Source: Chryseobacterium sp. LAM-KRS1 (GTDB lineage Bacteria > Bacteroidota > Bacteroidia > Flavobacteriales > Weeksellaceae). From it: 64,000 nucleotides of DNA. The number at the start of each line of letters is the position of its first letter. The first letter of the stretch is position 1. The stretch is from contig NZ_JAAOIZ010000002.1 of NCBI RefSeq assembly GCF_013184525.1, forward strand, positions 1 through 64,000, read 5' to 3'. A program made the translations under genes and the position numbers. The notes below the pieces were generated by a model. The model saw only the letters and a list, made by a program, of their open reading frames with translations. It was not told the DNA's origin and ran no database searches. Below, piece after piece: positions 26,412 to 35,950 of the stretch.

Positions 26412-29012
26412 TTATTCTTCAGAATCTGAATCTCCGGTTTCATCGGCAGACTCTTCATTTTCCGAATTATTTTCTAATTGTGGTATTACATTTGCATCTG
26501 CATCGCTGCTTTGTGTAGATTCTGCTCCTTCTTCTCCTTCCTCCAACTCTTCTTCTACATCCTTATCCATCTCCACTTTTGCAATCGCCGCAATTTCATC
26601 ATTTTTCTTAAGGTTAATCATTCTAACCCCTTGTGTATTCCTACCCATAACCCGCATTTCATCCATATTCATACGGATAGCAACACCGGATTTATTGATG
26701 ATCATCAATCCATCTTCATCCGTTACATTCTGGATGGCAATAAGATTTCCTGTTTTTTCGGTAATGTTTAGGGTAATAACTCCTTTTCCTCCTCTGTTGG
26801 TAATTCTGTAATCTTCTACAGCAGTTCTTTTACCGTAACCCTTTTCAGAAACCACTAAAACGGTTTCATTCTCTACATCGTTCACAACAATCATACCAAT
26901 TACCTCGTCATTATCTTCCATGGTAATACCACGAACCCCGATAGATCCTCTACCTACCTCTCTTACTTTTTCTTCCGGGAAGCGGATACATTTACCATTT
27001 TTAGTAGCAATCATGATCTGAGAAGTTCCGTTCGTAAGCCATGCTCCTAACAATTGGTCATTGTCCCTGATTTCAATAGCATTAATACCATTAACTCTTG
27101 GTCTTGAATAAGCTTCAAGAGATGTCTTCTTGATCGTACCGTTCTTAGTGATCATAACCACACTCATCTGATTGATGTATTCAGCATCTTTCAGATCATT
27201 GGTTCTGATATATGCTTTGATCTTATCATCCGGTTCGATATTGATAAGGTTTTGTACAGCTCTTCCTTTTGCCGTTTTAGAACCTTCAGGGATTTCAAAT
27301 ACCCTTAACCAATAACATCTTCCTTTTTCTGTAAAGAACAACATATACTGGTGATTGGTCGCAGAAACAATATATTCAAGGAAATCTTCATCTCTTGTTG
27401 TTGCCGCTCTGTTTCCTACACCACCCCTGCTCTGGATCTTATATTCTGACAGGGAAGTCCTCTTGATATATCCTGCGTGAGAAATAGTAAGAACTACCGC
27501 TTCATTAGGAATAATGTCTTCAATTGACATTTCACCTCCTGAATAATCGATTTCAGTTCTTCTTTCATCACCATATTTTTCTTTTACTTCAAGTAATTCC
27601 TCTTTAATGATTTCAAACCTTCTGCTTTCGTTAGCAAGGATATCTTCTAAATTCAGAATTTCTTTCATGATCGCGTCATACTCATCACGGATCTTATCCA
27701 GTTCCATTCCCGTTAAACGAGCCAAACGCAGATCAAGAATTGCCTGGGCCTGGATTTCAGAAAGATCAAACTCCTGAATCAATCCTTCCTTAGCAGCCTG
27801 TGGGTTTACACTGTGACGGATTATAGAAATTGCCTTATCCAGAGAGTCCTGCGTACCGATCACCTTCATGAATCCTTCAAGGATATGTGCTCTTTCTTTG
27901 GCTTTCTTAAGCTCAAACTGAGTTCTTCTTATAACAACATCATGTCTGTGCTCTACAAAGTGATGGATAATATCCTTTAAGTTTAATTGTTCCGGTCTTC
28001 CGTGTACCAAAGCAATATTGTTAACACTGAAAGATGTCTGAAGTGAAGTATATTTATATAATAAATTCAATACAACATTCGGAATCGCATCATTTTTCAG
28101 CTCATATACAATACGAAGTCCGTTTCTGTCGGACTCATCTCTTATCTCATAGATTCCTGGAATTTTCTCGTCTTTAACCAGCTCAGCAGTCCTGGCAATC
28201 ATTTCAGCTTTGTTTACCTGATATGGAATTTCAGTTACGATAATAGCATTTCTGTTTCCTATCTCTTCGAAATTAACTTTTGCTCTAAGAACTACCCTTC
28301 CTCTTCCAGTATGGAATGCATCTCTTACTCCATCGTATCCATAAATAATTCCTCCTGTTGGAAAATCCGGAGCAACGATGTGCTGCATCAGCTCATCTAT
28401 GGTAATCTCTTTATTATCGATGTAAGCAACAATAGCATTAACAGACTCAGACAGGTTATGCGGGGCCATGTTGGTTGCCATACCTACGGCAATACCGGAA
28501 GTTCCGTTAACTAAAAGATTAGGGATTTTAGTAGGCATTACAGTAGGTTCCTGTAAGCTGTCATCAAAGTTATTCTGAAAATCAACTGTTTCTTTGTCAA
28601 GATCAGCAAGAACGTCGTCAGAGATTTTTTTCAATCTTGCCTCAGTATAACGCATTGCTGCAGGTGGATCTCCATCCATAGAACCGAAGTTCCCTTGACC
28701 ATCAACCTGTGGATAACGTAAACTCCAGGATTGCGCCATTCTTACCATTGCATCGTATACAGAAGAGTCTCCGTGAGGGTGATATTTACCTAAAACATCC
28801 CCAACAATTCTCGCAGATTTTAAGTATTTTCTATTAGAAAAAACCCCTAATCCATACATACCATAAAGCACTCTTCTATGAACGGGTTTTAAGCCATCTC
28901 TTACGTCAGGTAACGCCCTTGAAACGATAACCGACATCGAATAATCGATATAAGATGACTTCATTTCATCAACAATGTTGATAGGAATTAGTCTTTCTCC
29001 TTCTTTTTGCAT
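26412..29012 (-). CDS. gyrA: DNA gyrase subunit A
   Basis: 866 residues from the ATG at 29010-29012 ([20 protein letters not shown]). The N-terminal winged-helix domain has the quinolone-determining stretch [19 protein letters not shown] with Ser and Asp at the positions equivalent to E. coli S83 and D87, so no classical resistance change is seen. The catalytic Tyr is in AMRYTEARL. The C-terminal beta-pinwheel carries the GyrA box QSRGGVGN. An acidic tail rich in Glu, Ser and Asp ends the protein, as often in Flavobacteriia. With GyrB it introduces negative supercoils. Confidence 0.97.
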   Translation of the reverse strand: MQKEGERLIPINIVDEMKSSYIDYSMSVIVSRALPDVRDGLKPVHRRVLYGMYGLGVFSNRKYLKSARIVGDVLGKYHPHGDSSVYDAMVRMAQSWSLRYPQVDGQGNFGSMDGDPPAAMRYTEARLKKISDDVLADLDKETVDFQNNFDDSLQEPTVMPTKIPNLLVNGTSGIAVGMATNMAPHNLSESVNAIVAYIDNKEITIDELMQHIVAPDFPTGGIIYGYDGVRDAFHTGRGRVVLRAKVNFEEIGNRNAIIVTEIPYQVNKAEMIARTAELVKDEKIPGIYEIRDESDRNGLRIVYELKNDAIPNVVLNLLYKYTSLQTSFSVNNIALVHGRPEQLNLKDIIHHFVEHRHDVVIRRTQFELKKAKERAHILEGFMKVIGTQDSLDKAISIIRHSVNPQAAKEGLIQEFDLSEIQAQAILDLRLARLTGMELDKIRDEYDAIMKEILNLEDILANESRRFEIIKEELLEVKEKYGDERRTEIDYSGGEMSIEDIIPNEAVVLTISHAGYIKRTSLSEYKIQSRGGVGNRAATTRDEDFLEYIVSATNHQYMLFFTEKGRCYWLRVFEIPEGSKTAKGRAVQNLINIEPDDKIKAYIRTNDLKDAEYINQMSVVMITKNGTIKKTSLEAYSRPRVNGINAIEIRDNDQLLGAWLTNGTSQIMIATKNGKCIRFPEEKVREVGRGSIGVRGITMEDNDEVIGMIVVNDVENETVLVVSEKGYGKRTAVEDYRITNRGGKGVITLNITEKTGNLIAIQNVTDEDGLMIINKSGVAIRMNMDEMRVMGRNTQGVRMINLKKNDEIAAIAKVEMDKDVEEELEEGEEGAESTQSSDADANVIPQLENNSENEESADETGDSDSEE

Positions 29013-29129
29013 AAACAAATTTTATTATAATGACAGTCAGACTTTTAGCTGTGAGTCTGAAAATTATTTATTTTGGTTTTTTAATAACGGGCTAATTTAC
29101 GAAATTTTTACCGATTTTTGTGGTAGAAT

Positions 29130-29138
29130 TTATCCACA
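29130..29138 (+). promoter_or_regulatory. Single DnaA-box match (TTATCCACA) upstream of gyrA
   Basis: An exact match to the DnaA consensus TTATNCACA lies in the 148-bp region between gyrA and the divergent DUF4286 gene. It is a single site, so chance or a regulatory role is possible. Confidence 0.4.
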
Positions 29139-29160
29139 AAATCTTAAAAATTCTTAAAAT

Positions 29161-29475
29161 ATGAGCCTATTAAGTATAACTTTCCATTGCACAAAAAATA
29201 ATCTTGAAGAGTGGGAAAATTATATGGATGAGACATTGGTTTTAATGACTGAAAATCTTATGGATGTAAACAAATATATTCTTTCTGAGATCGAAAGTGA
29301 TTATATCGACGAAGGGAAGAATTATAATCTCTTGCTGATCTTTGATAATGATGAGCTTCGGACAGATTTTATCGAGAGTGAGCTCTTAAACATTAGAGAA
29401 AGAGTTGAAAAACAGTTCGGGCAAGAGGTCATGATATTCAATACTTTCTTGAATCCTAAAAAAACAAGAATGTAA
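29161..29475 (+). CDS. DUF4286 family protein
   Basis: 104 residues matching the DUF4286 pattern: MSLLSITFHCTKNNLEEWENYMDETLVLMTENL, ILSEIESDYIDEGKNYNLLLIFDNDELRTDFIE and GQEVMIFNTFLNPKKTRM. It is a small alpha/beta cytoplasmic protein of unknown function, divergent from gyrA in many Flavobacteriia. A clean terminator follows. Confidence 0.88.
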   Translation: MSLLSITFHCTKNNLEEWENYMDETLVLMTENLMDVNKYILSEIESDYIDEGKNYNLLLIFDNDELRTDFIESELLNIRERVEKQFGQEVMIFNTFLNPKKTRM

Positions 29476-29481
29476 TCATAA

Positions 29482-29510
29482 AAAAGCTCTGAGATTTCAG
29501 AGCTTTTTTG
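29482..29510 (+). terminator. Terminator after the DUF4286 gene
   Basis: Arms AAAGCTCTGA (29483-29492) and TCAGAGCTTT (29497-29506), loop GATT, then a T run. Confidence 0.85.
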
Positions 29511-29542
29511 TTGTATTAAAAATTAATTATAAATCGCTTTCA

Positions 29543-29659
29543 TTACCTCGAATGATGCGGAGGTCCATGTGGTCTTGGAGGTGGAGGTGGATGATGCAGA
29601 CAAGAAGTCAGCAGGAAAACCAACGCCAGTATGCCGATAGTTTTAGTCAGGGTTTTCAT
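29543..29659 (-). CDS. Tiny Pro/His-rich lipoprotein (38 residues)
   Basis: A 38-codon frame with a clear lipoprotein signal, MKTLTKTIGILALVFLLTSC (lipobox LTSC, C20). The 18-residue mature tail is made of His, Pro, Arg and Gly: LHHPPPPPRPHGPPHHSR. It is too short for normal ORF thresholds. The adjacent leftward gene at 29793 is a similar small lipoprotein. A His-rich tail could bind metal, but the function is unknown. Confidence 0.65.
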   Translation of the reverse strand: MKTLTKTIGILALVFLLTSCLHHPPPPPRPHGPPHHSR

Positions 29660-29752
29660 ATTTTTTCTTTTTATGATTACCATAACAACAACAATCTGAA
29701 TGCCATATATTTACTTTATACATAATAAATTCTAAAACACCTTATAAAATTA

Positions 29753-29778
29753 AAAACCCTGCTTTTACAGGGTTTTAA
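29753..29778 (-). terminator. Terminator after the 79-residue lipoprotein gene
   Basis: Arms AAAACCCTG (29753-29761) and CAGGGTTTT (29768-29776) with a 6-base loop, 17 bp after the stop at 29793. Confidence 0.8.
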
Positions 29779-29792
29779 TTTTTCAAGAGATC

Positions 29793-30032
29793 TTAATCTC
29801 TGTGATGTTTTTTATGTTTCTTGTGTCCTCGTCCTCTATCATCATCATATTCGTAATAGTACACTCTTTTTTTAACCTGACCCGGTGCATAGTATCTTGC
29901 ACTTCCGCCATACACTTTCTTAGCTTGGCCCGGAGGTAATCCTCTCCTTCCATGGTGGTATTCCTGAACTGTACAGCTACTTAGCATTAAAGTCAAAGAA
30001 ACCACACCTAGCATTTTTATCAAACCGTTCAT
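29793..30032 (-). CDS. Small basic lipoprotein
   Basis: 79 residues with lipobox SSC (C20) in MNGLIKMLGVVSLTLMLSSC. The mature part contains two related segments, LPPGQAKKVYGGSARYY and APGQVKKRVYYYEY (PGQ-KK-Y repeat), and ends in a Lys/His-rich tail (GRGHKKHKKHHRD). Such proteins are common in Chryseobacterium; the PGQxKK repeats are typical of small Bacteroidota envelope proteins of unknown function. It is separated from the 38-residue lipoprotein by a terminator. Confidence 0.8.
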   Translation of the reverse strand: MNGLIKMLGVVSLTLMLSSCTVQEYHHGRRGLPPGQAKKVYGGSARYYAPGQVKKRVYYYEYDDDRGRGHKKHKKHHRD

Positions 30033-30093
30033 ATTTTCATTGTTTCGAATTTCGAAATGTATATAAACAAGGTTGATGCCAAAACAAAAAAGA

Positions 30094-30137
30094 AGTTAGG
30101 GGTTAGAGGTTAGAGGTTAGAGGTTAGAGGTTAGAGG
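30094..30137. repeat. Heptamer tandem repeat (GGTTAGA, 6 units)
   Basis: One variant unit (AGTTAGG) is followed by five perfect GGTTAGA copies and GG. This is the same heptamer, in the same orientation, as the array at 11203-11252. Confidence 0.9.
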
Positions 30138-30226
30138 ACAAAGTTAAAGTTTTGGAATGCGTTGCCGTTTTTTAAAGCGGACATCTTCCTGCTCACAATT
30201 CTCAAATTATAATTTTAACTCACTGC

Positions 30227-30727
30227 CTAATCAAACCCAACTGTCTCACTTCTTTTTTCAAGCATGACAAGATCTTTCCACTCTCCATTGAGCTTTCCCA
30301 CTTTTTTACGGACTCCCACTGTTCTGAATCCATTCTTCTGATGAAATTTTATAGAAGCTTCATTTTCCGGAAATATATTAGACTGTAAAGTCCAGAATCC
30401 ATGATATTCACTATCCAGAATCATCTTTTTAAGCAGCACAGATCCCAGCCCTTTTCCCTGGTACTGAGTATCAAAATAAATACTCACCTCAGCAACACCT
30501 TTAAAACATTCTCTTTTACTCACAGGCTTCAAAGCCGCCCATCCTACTACTTCATTATTTTCATTTTCCAATATCCACCTGCAATCATTGAAAAATTCCG
30601 TATTCCAAACTTCTCTGTTAGGAGCCTCTGTCTCAAAAGTGGCAATCCCACCATCAATTCCCTGTTGAAATATTTCTAATACACGTACTTCGTCACTTGG
30701 AAGCATTTCTCTGATCTCGTAGTTCAT
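30227..30727 (-). CDS. GNAT N-acetyltransferase (phosphinothricin/methionine-sulfoximine type)
   Basis: 166 residues. The N-terminal IREMLPSDEVRVLEIFQQGIDGGIATFETEAP and the acetyl-CoA loop YQGKGLGSVLLKKMI at about 93-107 define the fold; NEASIKFHQKNGFRTVGVRKKVGKLNGEWKDLVMLEK matches the PAT/MddA group that acetylates phosphinothricin-like or sulfoximine amino acids. The actual substrate is unknown. It begins 5 bp after the DUF421 gene and is presumably in the same transcript. Confidence 0.92.
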   Translation of the reverse strand: MNYEIREMLPSDEVRVLEIFQQGIDGGIATFETEAPNREVWNTEFFNDCRWILENENNEVVGWAALKPVSKRECFKGVAEVSIYFDTQYQGKGLGSVLLKKMILDSEYHGFWTLQSNIFPENEASIKFHQKNGFRTVGVRKKVGKLNGEWKDLVMLEKRSETVGFD

Positions 30728-30731
30728 TTTA

Positions 30732-31247
30732 TTACTGATATTTTCTTTTATTTTTTCTTTTTATCCTCGAATAATGAGTCTGCTTTGTCTGGTTATCTTC
30801 CGAAACAACACTGATATTCCCATCCACTTCCAGAATCGATAACCTTACATCTTCTATTCTTTCTACTCCATGTTCCCTGATCGCTTCCTCCAGCTCATCT
30901 TTGGTAATTTTTACTGTATTTAAAGCTTTTTCATCGATCTTACCATCCTTCACCAGGATTACAGGATTTTCTTCCATAAACGTTTCAAAAGAACGGTTAG
31001 AAAACATTAACCTTTTTAGTATAAAATTGGCGGCAAAAAGAACAAGTGCAGCAATGAGACCACCCTGCAAGGAAGTATCCTGACCCACCATTGCATTTTG
31101 CACTGCATTGGAGATTAATAATAACAAAACTACATCTCCCGCGTTAAGCTGAGATAGCTGATTTTTGCCGAACAGACGGATCGCTACGACCATAAACAGG
31201 TATACGCAAAGCGAACGGACTACAACATCTAGGATAGGATTCACCAA
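30732..31247 (-). CDS. DUF421 (YetF/YcaP-type) membrane protein
   Basis: 171 residues: membrane helices at about 8-25, 38-55 and 62-82, then the cytoplasmic DUF421 domain FMEENPVILVKDGKIDEKALNTVKITKDELEEAIREHGV and VRLSILEVDGNISVV. The start is TTG at 31245-31247 or GTG at 31242-31244; no ATG is available. A -7 box 17 bp upstream supports a start here. The C-terminus is very basic (IKRKNKRKYQ). The function of the family is unclear. Confidence 0.88.
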   Translation of the reverse strand: MVNPILDVVVRSLCVYLFMVVAIRLFGKNQLSQLNAGDVVLLLLISNAVQNAMVGQDTSLQGGLIAALVLFAANFILKRLMFSNRSFETFMEENPVILVKDGKIDEKALNTVKITKDELEEAIREHGVERIEDVRLSILEVDGNISVVSEDNQTKQTHYSRIKRKNKRKYQ

Positions 31248-31263
31248 TTATATTTATATCTAT

Positions 31264-31271
31264 CAAATGTA
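31264..31271 (-). promoter_or_regulatory. -7 promoter element (TACATTTG) for the DUF421-GNAT pair
   Basis: The complement of CAAATGTA, an exact TAnnTTTG match, lies 17 bp upstream of the TTG start at 31247. Confidence 0.55.
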
Positions 31272-31387
31272 TAAATTTTTATGATTCTGATGGGTATTTT
31301 TTAATAGAGTCCTATCGAATTCAATTATGAAAAATTATAAAAGATTGGCATAAAGTTTGAGCATCTGTTAGCATCAAACACAATATT

Positions 31388-31927
31388 ATGAAACGACTGC
31401 TTTTTTTCCTCTCTCTACTGCTACTTTTTAACAGCTGTGTAACAAGCAAAAGCAGCAATGAAAAGGAAATAACAGCTAAAATAGACCAACTCTATAAATA
31501 CACTTCACCGTCCAATTCTACTTCTTCAAAGGAACTTTTTTCTCCTGATCTAAAAAATATACTTGATCAAGCAAACAGGATAGCTGATGCGGATGCCCAA
31601 AGAATAAAAAACAGCAACTATCCCACTGATAAACCTGCAGCAGTAGAAAGCTTTATTTTCACAGGAGTACCTGATGCTACAAATCAAAAAATAAAAAGCA
31701 TAAATGTAACCGGAAATACAGCAGAAGCCATCGTGGAAATGGAAATCAGTGAATATAAAGCAGACGATAAAATATATCCTACTCTGGTTTGGGAAAATAC
31801 AATTCAACTGATCAATGATAAGGGCTGGAAAATTGACAATATCATTTTTACTCAAAGGTCTACCCTCAAAGAGCAACTCAAGGCTTTTATTATCGAAACA
31901 AAAAAGGCCCTGTGCTATAACAAATAA
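31388..31927 (+). CDS. Lipoprotein of unknown function
   Basis: 179 residues with lipobox FNSC (C17) in MKRLLFFLSLLLLFNSC. The mature part resembles DUF3828-like or NTF2-like lipoproteins: KIDQLYKYTSPSNSTSSKELFSPDLKNILDQANRIAD near the start and WKIDNIIFTQRSTLKEQLKAFI at the end, with a central beta-sheet segment. That resemblance is weak and is an inference. It ends convergently at a shared terminator with the small GG-leader peptide gene. Confidence 0.75.
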   Translation: MKRLLFFLSLLLLFNSCVTSKSSNEKEITAKIDQLYKYTSPSNSTSSKELFSPDLKNILDQANRIADADAQRIKNSNYPTDKPAAVESFIFTGVPDATNQKIKSINVTGNTAEAIVEMEISEYKADDKIYPTLVWENTIQLINDKGWKIDNIIFTQRSTLKEQLKAFIIETKKALCYNK

Positions 31928-31959
31928 AAAAGCTGCTTCGTCAAGCAGCTTTTTTTTTA
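31928..31959. terminator. Bidirectional terminator
   Basis: Arms AAGCTGCTT (31930-31938) and AAGCAGCTT (31943-31951), loop CGTC, with an A run before and a T run after. It serves the lipoprotein gene and the convergent GG-leader peptide gene. Confidence 0.85.
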
Positions 31960-31961
31960 TT

Positions 31962-32096
31962 TTAAGGACACTGAGCGATTGGAACTTCGCTACATACTGT
32001 CTTATTCAATCTTTCACAGTATACGCAGTATTTTTTAGGTTCTCCGCCATACACTGATTTTAATTCTTCCTTGTTAAGTTTCTTTAAATTTCTCAT
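31962..32096 (-). CDS. Double-glycine-leader, Cys-rich peptide (bacteriocin-like)
   Basis: A 44-codon frame. The leader is MRNLKKLNKEELKSVYGG: a basic amphipathic helix with the LxxEELKxxxGG pattern of double-glycine leaders cut by C39-peptidase ABC transporters. The 26-residue core starts EPKKYCVYCERLNKTVC and ends in AQCP, with four cysteines that could form two disulfides. NCBI names comparable short Chryseobacterium peptides 'bacteriocin-like protein'; activity is unproven. No C39 transporter, lanthipeptide synthase or immunity gene is adjacent. The gene is too short for normal ORF thresholds. It ends at a bidirectional terminator. Confidence 0.82.
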   Translation of the reverse strand: MRNLKKLNKEELKSVYGGEPKKYCVYCERLNKTVCSEVPIAQCP

Positions 32097-32221
32097 ACTT
32101 TTTAATTTTAATGTTTGGTAAATTTAAAACGAAGAACAAATTAATTTATTACAGTTTTTTGCAGAAAATTTTCACTATTTACACTTAAAAACTATCAAAA
32201 CTTCTTTTATGAAAAGATTTA

Positions 32222-32617
32222 TTACCTGTTATCAATCTCAACTGTTACAGGCATTACATAGGTATAAGCAATAATGTTGTTATTAAAATCTTTACGATTT
32301 ATTTTCAGATTCGTTAAAACATTTTCAATCTCTTTACTTACATTCTTGCAATCACCTGTTGAGTGTACATTCACAATTTTTCCATTTTCTGTAATATCAA
32401 ATTTCACTTCTGAATTCACAACACCTTGTTTATATTCATAATTAGTAAAGTCGAAATTATTGATAAGCTCTTTTCGTATTTTATTGAACGTATCATTTTT
32501 GCTCAGCTGAATTTCAGGAATGACATTACCATCTGTAGTCTGTGCTTTTAAAGTACTCAATGAAACAAATCCTATAATGGACAGGAATAGGGCACCTATT
32601 TGAATTTTATTTTTCAT
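32222..32617 (-). CDS. Exported protein with a TonB-C-terminus-like domain
   Basis: 131 residues with a signal peptide (MKNKIQIGALFLSIIGFVSLSTLKAQ). The mature part includes GVVNSEVKFDITENGKIVNVHSTGDCKNVSKEIENVLTNLK, which has the beta-beta-alpha character of TonB C-terminal domains (VxFxIxxxGxIxNV...), but it lacks a membrane anchor and proline-rich linker. It is probably a periplasmic protein of unknown role. It stands alone between the GG-leader peptide and a uvrA terminator. Confidence 0.7.
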   Translation of the reverse strand: MKNKIQIGALFLSIIGFVSLSTLKAQTTDGNVIPEIQLSKNDTFNKIRKELINNFDFTNYEYKQGVVNSEVKFDITENGKIVNVHSTGDCKNVSKEIENVLTNLKINRKDFNNNIIAYTYVMPVTVEIDNR

Positions 32618-32880
32618 AACTAATTGATTTTAAATATTGTAATATTCCATTTATAATTGCTACTCTAAGTTATTAAAAATAATTCATATTCAGTTCATAT
32701 TTAATTAACATTCAGTTAATATTAAAACATAAAACACTAAATAATAGATATTTAAATAGATTAATCATGTGAAAATTTAATATTGGAGTTGAGAAAACCA
32801 CCTTTTTATACCCTATTTTATCGAAATCTTTCCTATCCAATTGGCTTTGATAATCAAGAATCTTTTAGATTTAGGAATAA
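32618..32880. other. AT-rich intergenic region with no recognised content
   Basis: About 260 bp upstream of the TonB-like gene and downstream of the uvrA terminator. No ORF, promoter box or structured RNA was recognised. Confidence 0.55.
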
Positions 32881-32906
32881 AAAAGAGGATAGTACACTAT
32901 CCTCTC
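32881..32906 (-). terminator. Terminator of uvrA
   Basis: Arms GAGGATAGT (32886-32894) and ACTATCCTC (32897-32905) separated by two bases. The A run ending at 32885 is the U tract on the leftward transcript. Confidence 0.85.
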
Positions 32907-32967
32907 TTTATAAAATGAATTCTGTAAATAAAAATATCTATTCCAATGGAGTATAAATATTGGATAT

Positions 32968-35796
32968 CTATAGTTCTTTTTTCAGAAATTTACCGGTCAA
33001 ACTTTTCTTAGACTTCACGATTTCTTCCGGAGTTCCCTGGGCAACAATCTGTCCGCCGTGCTTTCCTCCTTCAGGTCCCACATCAATAATATGGTCGGCC
33101 AATTTGATTACATCCATATTGTGTTCAATAATAATGAATGAATTTCCTAGTTCTACCAATTGATTGATCGCGTCCATCAAAATTTTAACATCTTCAAAGT
33201 GAAGACCCGTGGTAGGCTCATCAAGAATATAGAGTGTGTTTCCGGTTTGCCTTTTGGCAAGCTCAGTAGCCAGTTTAATACGCTGGGCTTCTCCTCCTGA
33301 TAGTGTAGTTGATTGCTGTCCCATTGTAATATACCCTAAACCTACATCCTGTAAGGTTTTAACTTTACTGTAGATCTTAGGAATAGGTTGGAAAAACTCT
33401 ACTGCTTCATCAATTGTCATATCTAGTACATCAGAAATTGATTTACCTTTATAACGGACTTCAAGGGTTTCCCTGTTGAATCTTTTCCCATTACATGTTT
33501 CACAGTGTACATACACATCCGGAAGGAAGTTCATTTCAATTACTTTCAATCCACCTCCCTGACATGTTTCACATCTTCCACCTTTTACATTGAAAGAAAA
33601 TCTTCCCGGCTTGTAACCGCGAATCTTACTTTCCGGAAGCTCTGCAAAAAGATTTCTGATATCAGTAAACATTCCTGTGTAGGTTGCTGGATTAGATCTA
33701 GGAGTCCTTCCAATCGGAGCTTGATCTACATCTACTATTTTATCAATATTCTCAAGCCCTTCTATTTTTTTGTATGGCAAAGGTTCCTGAACCGCTCTGT
33801 AAAAATGCTTGTTCAATATAGGATATAATGTTCCGTTAATGAGAGAAGACTTACCACTTCCCGAAATTCCTGTTACCACCACAAGCTTTCCTAAAGGAAT
33901 ATTGAGATTTACATTTTTAAGGTTGTTTCCTGTAGCTCCTTTTAAAACGATGCTCTTACCATTTCCAGATCTTCTTTCGGCTGGTATTTCGATTTTTCTT
34001 TTCCCATTAATGTAATCCGCTGTGATAGTGTCGGCTTTCAAAAGATCTTTAGGTTTTCCCTGCCATAGAATTTCACCTCCAAACTTCCCGGCCCTAGGAC
34101 CAATATCCAGAACCTCATCCGCTTCAAGGATCATATCTTTATCGTGCTCTACCACTAAAACAGAGTTTCCGATATCTCTCAGGTTCTTCAATGAATTGAT
34201 CAGCCTCTCATTATCTCTTTGGTGAAGTCCGATACTGGGTTCATCCAGGATATAAAGAACATTAACCAATTGAGAACCGATCTGTGTAGCCAGACGTATC
34301 CTTTGGGATTCTCCCCCTGAAAGCGTTTTTGAGCTTCTGCTTAAGCTTAAATAGTCTAATCCCACATCCAGCAAAAACTGAAGCCTGGTTTCGATTTCTT
34401 TTAAGATTTCGTAAGCAATAATTTTATTTTTTTCTGAGAATTTATCTTTAACATCATGGAGCCAATCTTTCAGATCAGCCAAACTCAATCCATTAACCTC
34501 AGCAATATTTTTACCATCAATTTTAAAGCTCAGACTTGATGGCTGCAGGCGGGTTCCGTTACATTCAGGACATGTTTCCTCAGTAGTAAAATGTCTTTCC
34601 AATAAAACCCCTTCATAAGATTCTTTTTCATCAATAATTTCTTCCATAAAAGGAATCAATCCATCAAAATTAATCTTTATCTTTTTAGTGATCCCTGCAT
34701 ATTTAAGATCTTTGTTAAATTCTTTATGACATCCATAATATATATATTCCAAAGCTTCTTCAGGAATATCCTTCATGGGAGTTGTAAGACCTAAACCAAA
34801 TATCTCCAGGATATTTTTAATCTGTGCTAAAATCCATTTATTCGATTTAATATCTTCTAAAGGCAACAGACCTCCCTGATTAATGGATAATTTAGGGTTT
34901 TCCACAAAATAATCCGTATTAATCTTTTTAATAGTACCAAGACCTTTACAGTCCGGGCAGCTTCCTTTCGGCGAGTTGAAGGAGAATGTATTGGGTTCCG
35001 GCAATGCTAATGAATGTCCTGTTTCTGCATCCATTAAGTTTTTTGAAAAGTACTCAATTTCCGTACTTCCTAATTTTTGAATTCCGATAATTCCCTCTCC
35101 CATCTCCATAGCAGTTCTGAGTGACTTCTCCATTCTGCTTTCAGATGCATTTTCTCCAATGATCCAACGGTCAATAACGATATCAATATCGTGTGTCTTA
35201 TAACGATCAAGCTTTAGATCATATTCAATATCCTGTAGTTCACCATCAATTCTTGCCTGCCCATACCCTTTTTTCGCCATCTGTACGAAAAGCTCATGAT
35301 AATGCCCTTTTCTTGAACGGACTACAGGGGCCATAAGCATGATCTTTTCCCCTTTATAGTTTTCTTTAATAGTTTCAAGAATCTGGTCTTCCGTATAGCT
35401 AACCAATTTTTTTCCTGTAGAAAGGGAATAGGCGTCAGAAACCCTTGCATATAACAGACGAAGGAAATCATACAATTCCGTAACCGTTCCTACTGTAGAT
35501 CTTGGGTTTTTATTTGTTGTTTTCTGCTCGATAGCAATTACGGGAGATAATCCTTCTATCTTATCGACATCAGGACGTTCCAATCCTCCCAAAAATTGTC
35601 GTGCATAAGCAGAAAATGTTTCTATATAACGACGCTGGCCTTCTGCAAAAATGGTATCAAAAGCCAATGAAGATTTTCCACTACCGGAAAGCCCCGTAAT
35701 AACCACTAATTCATTGCGTGGAATTTTGACATTGATATTTTTAAGGTTGTGCTCGCGTGCGCCGTAAATTTCTATATATTCTGTTGATTTACTCAT
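32968..35796 (-). CDS. uvrA: Excinuclease ABC subunit A
   Basis: 942 residues, full length. Two ABC ATPase modules are visible: [15 protein letters not shown] at about 35 and [15 protein letters not shown] at about 640, with signatures [17 protein letters not shown] and [17 protein letters not shown]. The zinc modules [17 protein letters not shown] and CETCQGGG...CETCNGKRF are intact. UvrA finds bulky DNA lesions and loads UvrB. It has its own promoter match and terminator. Confidence 0.98.
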   Translation of the reverse strand: MSKSTEYIEIYGAREHNLKNINVKIPRNELVVITGLSGSGKSSLAFDTIFAEGQRRYIETFSAYARQFLGGLERPDVDKIEGLSPVIAIEQKTTNKNPRSTVGTVTELYDFLRLLYARVSDAYSLSTGKKLVSYTEDQILETIKENYKGEKIMLMAPVVRSRKGHYHELFVQMAKKGYGQARIDGELQDIEYDLKLDRYKTHDIDIVIDRWIIGENASESRMEKSLRTAMEMGEGIIGIQKLGSTEIEYFSKNLMDAETGHSLALPEPNTFSFNSPKGSCPDCKGLGTIKKINTDYFVENPKLSINQGGLLPLEDIKSNKWILAQIKNILEIFGLGLTTPMKDIPEEALEYIYYGCHKEFNKDLKYAGITKKIKINFDGLIPFMEEIIDEKESYEGVLLERHFTTEETCPECNGTRLQPSSLSFKIDGKNIAEVNGLSLADLKDWLHDVKDKFSEKNKIIAYEILKEIETRLQFLLDVGLDYLSLSRSSKTLSGGESQRIRLATQIGSQLVNVLYILDEPSIGLHQRDNERLINSLKNLRDIGNSVLVVEHDKDMILEADEVLDIGPRAGKFGGEILWQGKPKDLLKADTITADYINGKRKIEIPAERRSGNGKSIVLKGATGNNLKNVNLNIPLGKLVVVTGISGSGKSSLINGTLYPILNKHFYRAVQEPLPYKKIEGLENIDKIVDVDQAPIGRTPRSNPATYTGMFTDIRNLFAELPESKIRGYKPGRFSFNVKGGRCETCQGGGLKVIEMNFLPDVYVHCETCNGKRFNRETLEVRYKGKSISDVLDMTIDEAVEFFQPIPKIYSKVKTLQDVGLGYITMGQQSTTLSGGEAQRIKLATELAKRQTGNTLYILDEPTTGLHFEDVKILMDAINQLVELGNSFIIIEHNMDVIKLADHIIDVGPEGGKHGGQIVAQGTPEEIVKSKKSLTGKFLKKEL

Positions 35797-35831
35797 AATT
35801 TGGCGTGACTTTACCTGAAAATCACAATGTG

Positions 35832-35839
35832 CAAAATTA
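35832..35839 (-). promoter_or_regulatory. -7 promoter element (TAATTTTG) for uvrA
   Basis: The complement of CAAAATTA, an exact match, lies 36 bp upstream of the uvrA ATG. No LexA-type operator was recognised nearby. Confidence 0.55.
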
Positions 35840-35950
35840 CGGAATTTTATGGAATTTTTTATGTTAAAAAGTGTTAGATTAATTAACTCTAAAAGTCCTG
35901 TTTTTGTTTTTTAAAGTTTAAATTTACATTGCTTTAACCCTAACTAATCA

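Noticed and set aside
26412-29012. Quinolone-resistance substitution in GyrA
   Set aside because: Ser and Asp occupy the positions equivalent to E. coli S83 and D87, so no classical change is seen.
29793-30032. Quinol oxidase subunit 4, a label sometimes given to such small proteins
   Set aside because: The sequence is a basic lipoprotein with a lipobox and no membrane helices beyond the signal.
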